From NCBI GenBank assembly GCA_020080175.1, contig JAGHQL010000082.1:1-64000 (forward strand): a DNA stretch of 64,000 nucleotides. Reading direction: 5' to 3'. Origin of the DNA: Glutinoglossum americanum (lineage: Eukaryota > Ascomycota > Geoglossomycetes > Geoglossales > Geoglossaceae). Made by a program: the position numbers and the translations under genes. Under the pieces are notes generated by a model. It saw nothing but the letters and a program-made list of their open reading frames with translations. It made no database searches and was not told where the DNA came from. This document shows, piece after piece, positions 45,270 to 57,617 of the stretch (positions are counted from its first letter, which is position 1; the number at the start of each line of letters is the position of its first letter).

Positions 45270-45640
45270 AAGGTTAGGCTTGGGACCTAAAATGTGGCGT
45301 CAACTTACTGTTTCCTGTAGTTGGGAGATCCTCTGTCATCTCCCTGAACTTGCAGAGGAAGAAGTGGGTATTGGGCACCGTCCGGTAAGATCCCCAAGCG
45401 ATTGGTTTAGGAATGAAGTCGGGAAGCAGCTTATAGATTTCAGGCGAAGACTCGAATTCGCCATGCATCATCTGCTTTCCGACGTCCTGGGAGGTTACCC
45501 TGATGAAGAAAGACTCTAAGGTCCCGTTCTCGAGCTTCACATCAATTCGGCCAGTGCTCGCTCAGAAACTGACGCCGTGGAGCTCGGTGAACACGACCGT
45601 GCATCCTTTCGGGAGCGCTGTTAGGAATTCAGCGGCAACT
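45270..45640 (-). pseudogene. Fructosamine-kinase-like fragment with nonsense codon
   Basis: Relic of the fructosamine/ribulosamine 3-kinase family (deglycation of proteins). Seen on the minus strand: FLTALPKGCTVV..ELHGVSF, an in-frame TGA where the family has Trp (S-F-W-x-R-T-G-R-I-D-V), then STGRIDVKLENGTLESFFIR, VTSQDVGKQMMHGEFESSPE, IPKPIAWGSYRTVPNTHFFL and CKFREMTEDLPT. After this a possible donor (45310, GTAAGT) leads to nothing that resembles the rest of the kinase, and the C-terminal catalytic part is missing. The Trp-to-TGA change is a G-to-A transition, of the type left by repeat-induced point mutation, but one site proves nothing. An intact chance plus-strand frame (45202-45519) overlaps and is a shadow. 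Confidence 0.72.
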
Positions 45641-45910
45641 CAATTAGGCCATTGGTGCCAGCAAAACTGACCCGCGGCTACTGCTGGATCGACCGCAGTG
45701 TTTCGTCCGCCAAACTCCAGTCCTTCGGCACCGTCGTAATTCATGCCTTTCTCAGAACTCTGCTCGAAACTTTTGCGCCTTGTCCCGGTCGCAAACAGAC
45801 CTGGAATTTTCACCGGCAACTCCTGCCATTGAAGGGTTATATGAAGCCTGAGCTCTACCTCCTCCACCACGGCGCCCATGCTAATACTTGTCCAGCCTAT
45901 CGGACCTCTA

Positions 45911-46466
45911 TCAGCTGCGTCTGGAGCCAGAAATGGCAAGTCGAAGCATCCGGTGAGGCGGGGGCATGGCCGGGGGGTGCGTCTTCTCCAACCCTTCAAC
46001 CTCTACGTGCTCCACTTTGATTCCCGCATTTTCCAATCTCGCCCTTCCTACATTCTGTCCAACAAACTTCTCTGGCTCTTTGACTCCAACGTACACGACT
46101 TTGATAGCGTTTCCGAGCCTCAAGATTCTCTCCACACAAAGTCAGATTTCCACTCAGCCTCTCGCTACATGGCTCTACAGTGGTATAAAGAACGGTGTTC
46201 TTCGGCAACGTTTTGCCGATTTCCTCTTCCAGGAGGTTGCGCTGTTCAGCAACTTTCACGAAGCAGGTCCGCTCGGCGTGCGTATTGCCTGGAAGTTCGA
46301 GGGTGTAGCCTGTGGCGATGGTGTTGGTATCGGCATCCAAGAGAATGGCGCCTACACGGTAGTTTGTTGGCTCTGGAGGTGATTTTTGGGCTTGCTCAAG
46401 CGCGTATTCCATAAAGGCGGCATGGTCGCCGGCCTCAATGGTTGGGTGAGCCGCTTGTGAAGTCAT
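45911..46466 (-). pseudogene. Cytidine/deoxycytidylate-deaminase-like gene with frameshift
   Basis: Member of the zinc-dependent CDA superfamily, closest by eye to fungal DRAP/dCMP-deaminase-like proteins. The frame from ATG 46466-46464 gives FMEYALEQAQKSPPEPTNYR, VGAILLDADTNTIATGY, the zinc/proton-shuttle motif HAE, and TVEPCSERLSGNLT. The rest of the domain (CVERILRLGNAIKVVYVGVK, EPEKFVGQNVGRARLENAGI, KVEHVEVEGLE) continues in another frame; one extra T near 46139 accounts for it. No intron with usable splice sites bridges the two. The C-terminus (KTHPPAMPPP) departs from the family. A sequencing error in the T-run cannot be excluded, but the neighbouring relic and AT-rich island favour a dying gene. 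Confidence 0.7.
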
Positions 46467-46889
46467 GCGGGAAATGAATAGCACAAATTTGATGATGATG
46501 GTGACGCCTTCGGAGGAATTTTGGAACTGTGGGTTCTGGCTTTGATTTGAAGGTATCAGTGACAGAAACGAGAGTAGCAAATAAGGTGTTTTCTCCAGAT
46601 TCGTTCAGCCTAATACAATACAGTCTTATGAGATATTTCAAGTGTCTTCGCGGGGAAATCGGGGAAATCGGGGAATCGGCTAATGAACCGTTTGCTCCCT
46701 CCCGCCGTCAATAACCCGGCGCTTGCATCTTCCTCCAACACCCTTCGACAAGCAATCATGCCTCTTCGATCACTTTTCCATTTGCCATCATGATTCGGTC
46801 ACTACGTCCTTAGCCGCATGACGTCGTGTCTTGGCACAGATGCCTGCTTTGGCAGTTCTCCACCCCCTAAGTGCACCTGCGGTCCCCAA

Positions 46890-47690
46890 CCTGCTCATTT
46901 ACATAATAACTTAATCAAAGATAGACATCACTTTAAACCTCATGCTATTTCCTGTCTTTTTTCTTTTCCTTACTTAACTAATAATAGCTTCTTTTTACAA
47001 TAGAAAAAGTTAATTTTAATTTTATTATAGTATCTGATGAAAGTAATACTAACTTAATACAATTACTAGTTATAATTTTTAATATTATTTTATTTACATT
47101 AAACTAAATATATTTATATTTATTATATAAATAAAATTAAATTTTTCATCAATTTATATTATAATACATTATATGTAAATTAGTTAATATAATATAATAA
47201 TACTCATATACATAATAATATTCCTTAATTTATTAATCAATTAAAAATTATATCAATTATAAAATCAATTATATTTATACAAATACTTTACATATTTAGT
47301 TTCTTTTTAATATTTTAAATTAACTATTATATTTTTTTAAAATTGTTAAATTAACAAAGTTAACTAAACTAGTTTTTAATAAATATTAGTTAATTAAGTA
47401 AAATATTCATATAGATATAGTTAGTTCTATAGTTGATATTATTCTTAATTGATTTATTTTAAAAAAATACTATTATATTTGTAAGTATTATTAAATTATA
47501 TTAACTAGTTTATATATGATATATTATAACATAAGTATTACTTAATTAAAATAAGTAGTTTAAACTTGTTAAAAAGTTATATCAAGTTTAGTTACAATTT
47601 GTTAGTAAGTTCAGCTAATTTCTTACAAGGTTTGAGCTTAAATACATTTATTTTGAGTTAGATGTAAGCATTTTGATGTACGAGGTACTT
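46890..47690. other. Extremely AT-rich island
   Basis: About 800 bases made almost entirely of A and T, rich in TAAT, TTAA and TATA words, with sharp borders to normal-composition DNA on both sides. Such islands in filamentous ascomycetes are usually repeats destroyed by repeat-induced point mutation (C to T, G to A). No element family can be read from what is left and no open frame remains. Confidence 0.8.
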
Positions 47691-47706
47691 TATTCATGAT
47701 CTGGTA

Positions 47707-47867
47707 CGTAGGACGGCACCATAAGTCTTAAGACTCTTAACTAAACCCCAGTTAGGCGAGTACCTACCAACTGCAGCACGGTCGGGTGCAGTAGTGAGCT
47801 ATTTAACTGGAATTTAGTGGGGCCGCACCTAAGCGAAGAGTCTTAAAACTTATGGTGCCGTCCTGCG
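47707..47867. mobile_element. Short terminal-inverted-repeat element (MITE-like)
   Basis: About 160 bases bounded by inverted repeats: left CGTAGGACGGCACCATAAGT and onward, right its complement (CGCAGGACGGCACCATAAGT and onward). The arms, taken with the flanking TA, match at 32 of 34 positions; both differences are C/T. The element lies between two TA dinucleotides, which would fit a TA target duplication of the Tc1/mariner type. An inner inverted pair (ACTAAACCCCAGTT against AACTGGAATTTAGT) lengthens the possible hairpin. It has no coding capacity. It sits at the right edge of the AT-rich island. Confidence 0.85.
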
Positions 47868-48341
47868 TAGATAAGTTGAAAAGGATAAAAAAAATTTTCT
47901 GACAGGACAAACGGCAAGACCCTTACCCCTGCCACGCTACACCGAGCTAACATTACTTTCGCTGAATACCATAGTACATGCATTCGGCTGTGCCTGCGGA
48001 AGGAAACGTTTTTTGACTCTCCAAGCTGAACCGTGCGGTCGGCTAGACTAGCGATACTTCTTGGATCTCAAGCCCGATCACAACGGGGATCCTGACGCCG
48101 AACCCCAGAACTCGCCTTGCCGTCATTCGAAGTGCGATCTAACGTTATCACGAACTCTCTTCAAGATATGAATGCTTGGTTCGATGCGGTACATGAAACC
48201 GAGTTGTACATAGCCGCATGAACGCAATAGCCTGCCTAGTAGTAGGCTCTAGTAGCCGCGTTGAAATGTAAATAAGAAATGGTGTGCTTGCTATAAGACC
48301 TTTTGGAAACATTCTGGTCTAGTTGCTGATGAACAGTTTAG

Positions 48342-51300
48342 CCACTGGGAAACTTGCGACGCGGTTCTGAGCCACTTTCTGGCGAGACTGTATTCTCGGT
48401 CCCCTCCGAAACCATTATTGAAGAGGACGATGTAATAGGTCCATTGGGATTGAACCTACTCTCAGAGCCAACTTCACCCTTGGTAGACTTCGTCTTCGTT
48501 CATGGTCTGGGTGGCGGATCGAAAAAAACATGGAGCAAAACACCATCAGATTCTCACTTTTGGCCAAAGAGATGGCTCCCTAGTGACTCTGATTTCGAAA
48601 ACGTTCGCATCTGGAGTTTCGGATACGATTCCATATATACGAAGAAGAAGAGCGATGTCCTGGATATCGATAACTTCGGGAGGGCGCTCCTTAGTGGCCT
48701 CTCTTCTTCCAAATGCTTGGGTAACGCGGAAACACCGATCGTATTCATCGGACATAGCATGGGAGGACTGGTCATTAAGAAGGTGAGTCAGGTTTCACTG
48801 GTGGTTGCCGTATGGAGTAATGACTCCCGTTGTCTTCCGGGAGGGAGTGAATCTACACAATTTCCTCCGCTGAGCCTCCCTAGACATATACCCTAGCTCG
48901 TCGGGATGCTTCTCTCGCTGCTCTTTGGAAGAGATTCCGAGCCATATGCTTCCTTGCAACACCTCATAGAGGATCCAATTGGGCTCAAACCTTGAGTGGA
49001 ATCCTTCAGGTCGCATATCGATCTCGGGCCTATGTAGGCGATCTCAAACGCGATTCCCAGGTCATTCAGTCTATCAATAACGATTTTGAGCAGTACTCTA
49101 CCGAGGTCGATATCAAATCATTCTACGAAACGCAAAAGCTCAGCGTTGGCTTCCTCAAGTTACTCATCGTTGAGAAGGAATCTGCTACCCTCGGTTATGA
49201 TGGCGAGCAAAAGATCCCGATGTACGCTGATCATCGCTCAATTTGCAAATTCGACTCTACATCCGATCCAAATTACAAAATCCTTCGCGATGTTCTCTCT
49301 CACATTGTCCATAATACCATTATACAACGTGAGTATCGTTCAAACAGCGATTCATTGGCTGACATGTTCTTAGGGAAGCGGTCGCAAGCTAAACAAACAC
49401 GCGATCAGCTCAATGACCTGAAAGGATATTTGGGTATCCACGAGGAATGGGAGGATGACCTGGTTGCTTCTGAAGATCCACGTCTTCCTGGGACATGCAA
49501 ATGGATTAATCAGAAGCCATACTACCAATCCTGGACCGATTTCACCACCTCCAACATTCCGCCCGTCTTATGGCTCAAGGGGAAGCCCGCATCCGGTAAA
49601 TCTGTGCTTGTAGGCTATATCATCGGCGAGCTTGAGAAGCAACAATGTGACTTCAGCTACTACTTCTTCAAACATGGGGAAGCATCTAAATCAAGACTCA
49701 GCACTTGTTTGCGATCGATCGCCTTTCAAATGGCTCGGAAGAACGCTCAAGTCAGAGATTTACTTCTGGAAATGCGAGACAATGATACTAGGTTCGAGCT
49801 AAGCGATGATAGAACGATATGGCGAAAACTCTTCTTGTCTGGAGTCTTCCAGGTGCAGTTTTCGCAGCACTACTGGATTATCGACGCTCTAGACGAATGT
49901 GTTGACTCCCCGGAGCGACTTTCCAACATGCTCGTTAAAATTGACCCTTCCCTCCCTTTGCGCATTCTAATAACGAGCCGAGAATCTTCGGACTTAGAGA
50001 ATATCATCTCCTTTATGGGGCCAAAGCGCTGTTTCTCTACGGCCACCTCTCCCGCAGACACACTATCAGACATCAGGCTTCTCGTAGAGAAGCAAGCCGA
50101 TTCATTGATCGCGGAAGAAGCGGAACTTCGGAGTGCACTAGTTGCAAAAATTTTAGAAAAGTCGAATGGCTCCTTCCTCTGGACAGTCCTGGTACTTAAC
50201 GAGTTGTCTCATGCTCATGGAACGGAGGAGGTTCGTCGTATTCTCGATGACGTGCCAAGAGGAATGAAGCCTCTGTATCTCCGATGCCTTGAAAGCATGG
50301 CACGAGAATCCCGTGGGAAGACCCTTGCCAAAGCGATCCTTGTTTGGGTAACCTGTTCAGTAAGGACCCTGACAGTTGAAGAGTTGGGGGAAGCCTTGAA
50401 ATTGGATTTAGATGACTACTTTCCCAACCTTGGGGCGAGCATCTCCGCGCTCTGTGGGCAACTGGCGTATGTCGACAGGTTCGAGAAGGTCCTAGTGGTC
50501 CATGAGACTGCCAGAGAATTTCTCCTCGACACCCAATTGGATTCCGAGTTTGCAGTTAAAAAGGTTGACGCACATACAAGGATTGCCAGATCCTGTCTAC
50601 AATATCTTTCTTCTGACGAGATGAAACCTCCCCGGACTCGAAGGCGTGGCTCAAAGACCCCTGCTCGCGGCAAAAGGGGCAAGTTCGCATCATATGCCTC
50701 CGAAGCATTCTCATACCATTTAGCACGCTCAGATCCGTCATCTCGTACGATCTTCCAAGACCTCCACAAGTTCCTCAAACTGAATATTTTGTCGTGGATC
50801 GAGGCGGTTGCACAAACTCACAGTCTTACGGCGCTAATTCGTACCGCAAAGCACCTTGGCCGGTACTCAGATCGTTGGGCCGCTGAACATTCGCCCCTCG
50901 ACCCTGAGATGAAGGTCTTGCGATGCTGGTCAACGGACCTCGTCCGAATCGCAGCCAAATTCGGCGATGCTCTAATCTTGTCGGCATCCGCAATCTACTG
51001 GCTGATTGCACCCTTCTGCCCGGTTGAGTCCGCCATCAGCCAGATACCACTTTCCGGCTCACGGCTATCGGTGGTGGGCATTTCAAACGAGGAATGGGAT
51101 GACAGACTAGCATGCATCGACTTCCATGGTGGTCAAGTGACTACCTTATCTCATGGAGAAGAATTTCTGGCCGTAGGTCTTCAAAGCGGGACGGTTGCGC
51201 TGTATCATGCATCTTCATTTCAAGAGTACAAGCAGCTGGATCACGGCGAGCCCGTCAAGTTCATACAATTTAAGCCCAATGCGGATCTTCTGGGGACATG

Positions 51301-53179
51301 CGGACTAAGGCACATTCGACTATGGAATTTCCGTGAAGGCGATTTGGTTCACAGCTTTCCAGCTCCGCGTCGGCCTCTCGGCATGGTGTTCGACAAAGAC
51401 TGCCTGATAGCAGCTTCAACCGGGAATATTCTCGTTTCATGGAGCTTGCAGGATGGAGCACCGAGACCCGATCGACCGTGGTATGAGCTGCAAAATAACC
51501 ATAAGGTCACTCCCATCCGCTCACCCTGCGCCATCTCAATATCTTTGGAGCATCAAATGATGGCTGTAGCTTACCGTGGACAGCCCATCATCCTTTGGGA
51601 TCTTCGCGATGATGAGTATTACGGCGTTTGTGGCAAAAAGCTCCCCCACGGTGCCATTGGCCCCTACTGGGTTATCGGTCTTGTTTTTAATCCCAATGTA
51701 GCGATAGAATTACTAGCGGCAACGTACCAAGATGGAGATCTCATATTGTTTGATCCCTTCAATAACCAAACTTTGGAGCGCTTTCGTGCCGACTGCCACA
51801 CGCTTGCAGCGAGTCCCAATGGGCACTTGCTTGCGGCCGCGAATGGCCGCGGAGAGATGATGATTTACGAATTCGAAACACTGAGACTACTCTACCGTGT
51901 CAAGACCACCACTTGTGACATCAAGCAATTGGCTTTTAGTATGGATAGCCTCCGTTTCCTTGATTATCGGAGCTCTCAATGCAACGTTTGGGAACCAGCC
52001 GCCCTACTTCGAAATAGTATCAATGATTATAGCACCATCTCATCGGTCCCCGCAGCGATTGTGGAGGGCGGCACTTCACCGGGTGAAAGAGCAAGAATTA
52101 CTGCCATGACTTTATCTCTCGATGAGGCTTTTGCGTTTTGTGGCAAAGATGACGGAAAGGTGGCTCTCTTTGACCTGGAAACGGGCGGTCAACTCAATGT
52201 CCTCTACCGCCACAAAGCTCGCTTGACAGTACATATTCTAGCTTGGTGGCAAGAGCATAGCGTCCTTATGAGCGTTGATGCTTCAAATTCGGTCTTTGCT
52301 TGGAGTTTAAAGCCATCAACCCCTAACAGGTGGATTCTGGACATCGAACTGTTCTACGGTAGATTGGATTGTGGAAGGTCGATCGTCCAGCTCTTCATCA
52401 TCCAGGGGTCTGAAAGATTTATCCTCTCAACTAGAGAGGCGGATTATCTTTGGAACCTAGGAGGAAAAGAAGAGAAGTCTCGGTTATGCTCAACGCGCCC
52501 CGGGATTCGAAGGTGGATCCAGCATCCACAATCATCGTCCCACATCATTTGTGTCGAAGGTGCTACCGCCCGCATATACGCGGCCTATACTTGGGAAGAA
52601 GTCGCGGAGGTCTCCACTGGCATTGAAATGAAGGGCTTTCAGCTGAAATGGGTTTTCCCGTGTATAAAATATCGTCGGGTATTAATTGAGTTCTCAGAGG
52701 AAGACGGAGCTCAAAGCACTCGTGGCATTCATCTCCTTGACACGTCAATCTTTAGCTTGGATGAAGTTGACAAGGCAGTCACCAGACCTAGCAAAGTCGA
52801 AGGCGCTGAGCAAGCGAGGCTACCTCAACCAGTCACCGTAGAAACTCTACTATACTCCAATCTTGCCAATCATATTTCCCACGTCGTTGGGATCTGCAAC
52901 AATAGCAGGCTTGTCTTTCTGGACACGCACTCGTGGATCTGCTCTGTTGACCTTGAAGACCATACACTAGGAAGCTCATACCTGCGCCACTTTTATGTTC
53001 CATACGATTGGTTTTCTGGATCCAAGGAGGTGATTTGCACTGTGTCAAGGGAGAGGAGTGGCCACGCCAGAGATCGGGAAGTCCTACTTGCAAGGAATGG
53101 CGAACTGGCGGTAATCAGGGGTGGTTTCGAGTATGTAGAGGAAGTGCCAGTGGAGTCCCCAAAAATTTCTTGCTGCTAG
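48342..53179 (+). CDS. NLR/STAND protein: alpha/beta-hydrolase, NACHT, WD40-like
   Basis: Putative fungal NOD-like receptor of at least 1578 residues; in studied species such proteins mediate heterokaryon incompatibility or non-self-triggered cell death. Coding exons 48342-48782 and 48884-53179 join in phase to VIKKTYTLARRDASLAALWK. Seen: an N-terminal SERAC1/SesB-like hydrolase domain (DFVFVHGLGGGSKKTW, nucleophile elbow GHSMGG, FLATPHRGS); linker; NACHT with Walker A GKPASGKS (about residue 380) and Walker B WIIDALDEC (about 478), ILITSRES, and the typical VVHETAREFLL; then a C-terminal half with poorly conserved WD40-type repeats (LLGTCGLRHIRLWNFREGD, MMAVAYRGQPIILWDLRDDE). No ATG lies in the first exon's frame after the TAG at 48339, so a short upstream coding exon (candidates at 48167 or 48220) must exist; the start is unresolved. 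The frame has no breaks. Confidence 0.87.
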
Positions 53180-53599
53180 CGATATTGGAGCGTGGAGTTA
53201 GTGGCTTTGCATTCAGCATTTAATGGAAATGGTGGATTATCTGTAGTTTACTGTCGTACTATACCGCCAAGATACCAGCACCACAGCACCCATAGGGGCC
53301 AACGCCTTGACGAGTACGAGGCGTAATCATCAAGGATAATATTGCGGCATGTTGAGGGAGAAATTGGCGTGATTTTACCCGTAGTGAGGCCTCCATGAAT
53401 TGAAACGTTAGATACCTAGAAATGTACGGGTGAGCGATCACCCTGGTTTGCGCGCGAGCACGAGGCGGCATCGTTCGCCCGCTGGATTTGGGGTGAGGTC
53501 GCCACGGATTTCTGTTATCTTGGCGTCTAAAGAAGAGTAAAATCTGCTCCGAGCTCACTTGCAAAACCCCACCCTACATGTACCAAAGCATCTTGCACT

Positions 53600-53672
53600 A
53601 GTTAGGCACCAGTTTAACTGGAGCCTTAACTGGATTTTAGTGGGGTAGAGCCTAAGCGAAATACTTACAGTA
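53600..53672. mobile_element. Degraded relative of the short TIR element
   Basis: TTAACTGGATTTTAGTGGGG followed by CCTAAGCGAA five bases later (53626-53660) matches 47803-47837 at 30 of 35 positions, and GTTAGGC (53601) also recurs in the same order and orientation. Terminal repeats like those of the first copy are no longer recognisable. Confidence 0.6.
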
Positions 53673-53931
53673 CTAGGTCATAATGCGAGCGGGAGACCTG
53701 GCTCGATCAACAGTGTTCACCAACAGAAAAATAGAAGGCCATATCCTACAGGTATGACTAAATTATCGGGGACAGATGCAAGTATATCTCTATGGAAAAA
53801 AAAAAGTATTTTATCAATCTGCTAATTGGAGGCAGTTGGTGGTGCAGACGAACTATTGGCAAGGTCGCTTCGCGGGTGTTCCGAAACTTTTGACCCCCAG
53901 TTGTAATACTTTTGCAGTGGGCCTCTGTACT

Positions 53932-53965
53932 ACAACTACAACTACAACTGCAACAACTGCAACAA
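53932..53965 (+). repeat. Trinucleotide-like low-complexity run (ACA/ACT)n
   Basis: ACAACTACAACTACAACTGC and similar units, ending with AACAACTGCAACAA. Simple repeat only. Confidence 0.8.
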
Positions 53966-54853
53966 TTCGGCCAAAGCTAGAGACTATCCAAGAATGATGA
54001 TCTCGCCGGGTAACCAACCGCGAGTCATGACAATTTAATAGTTGAATAATATGAATAACATTAATAAAATAAATAACACTAATCTTATAGGATAAATCTA
54101 TAACAGAGCCCCCCTCTAGGTCTGAACTCCATGAAGAAATAATTAAGGGAAGAGAGGCGGTAAGAATAAGAAACTCCTTATCTTTTCTTCTTAACTGCAT
54201 CCTGCTGCTTGAGTTTTGTAGGAAATCTGTAGTGCTCACTCCCCATTCTCACTCAAGACTCGGCCCGCTCGCGCGAGCTTAGGACGGCGACGTTCACCCA
54301 CTAGAACGGGAAAGGAAACTGCACAAGTGAGGGCAGATATTCATTCTGTAGGTGCAAGAGTGTCGACCTTGGCTATGGTTGCGTATTTCCCGTATTTGCC
54401 TGCTAGGATATCCATTGCGCGGGGATGGCACCTGGGTTTGTAAGGCTGCAATATTTCCATGAGTCCAAAGTGATGGCTGAAATTGCTCGGAGTTGCGTTG
54501 TTAAACCCAGAATCAGGAGAATTCATTTACATCATCTCCCCAGCCATACATTGTAGTTCGCATCCGCCAAGTACGAATCAACTACATATTTGTAATATTT
54601 TCGAGCTTGTCGTGGATTTCGGTGTCATAAATTCCACTAACGCATGCTTCTAGATTATCTGGCCGCGGAGGAAACCCGACCATATGTCGAGGCGTATTAC
54701 ACGTAGGCATATGCTCAGTTTCTAATCTATTGCACGCTTCTAATCGTAATTAGATCGCTAGACCAGATCTAGGATAAAAATTCTTTAGAGGTAATTTGTT
54801 ATGACTAGCTGCTATCAGCTTTGTGTTGACCCAGCCACACATCGTCGCACGTC

Positions 54854-57201
<2,348 letters not shown>

Positions 57202-57617
57202 CTCGAACTGTGGACGAGTACTAGAGGTGAGATGTATGAGAAGGTGTGTACCTGAGAATTAATTTTGAAGCGATCGAAACGTGACCTTAACCCTAATTTG
57301 CACTAACCTATTATGGTAAAAAGAGCCTCAACACGCAAACCAATTCTGGTTGGGATGTGTGCCTTGCCCGTCTCGCGCCCTATAAAACACATGACACTTG
57401 ATAATGCGACCAGAATTCCCTCACTGTGACTGTTCGTTTTTCCTGAGCCTTATGACCTGTAACACCGCAACTCAGGAACCTCTTCCTTTACAATCCTAGA
57501 CCTATCTAAATTCCCTTTCCTGTCTCCCAATAGCTGTTCTTCTCTTTGATACTTCAGCCCTACGGAATTCGCTTCATTTGTTCCTCTATATGGTCGTGCT
57601 TGGCTGATCAGAGAACT
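57202..57617. other. Shared upstream region of PRP43 and PRMT5
   Basis: 416 bases between divergent starts, with the presumed promoters of both. No specific site is called. Confidence 0.5.

Larger units (their letters stand above)
53180..54853. other. Gene-poor gap between NLR and PRP43
   Basis: It contains a degraded relative of the TIR element (listed separately), a CAACTA/CAACTG low-complexity stretch (about 53932-53965) and moderately AT-rich DNA. A minus-strand frame at 53853-54239 simply reads the low-complexity run. No RNA gene recognised. Confidence 0.5.

Noticed and set aside
45202-45519. 105-codon plus-strand frame
   Set aside because: It is the reverse of the fructosamine-kinase relic, whose minus-strand reading has clear family motifs.
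45640-45999. 119-codon minus-strand frame after the deaminase relic
   Set aside because: Overlaps the 3' part of the deaminase-like frame and shows no recognisable motif; may be part of the same decayed region.
48167-48260. Candidate first exons of the NLR (ATG at 48167 or 48220)
   Set aside because: Both allow a phase-0 junction to the acceptor before 48342, but the donors are weak and the peptides too short to judge; left open rather than annotated.
53853-54239. 128-codon minus-strand frame
   Set aside because: Its only distinctive part is a Val run produced by the low-complexity CAACTA repeat.
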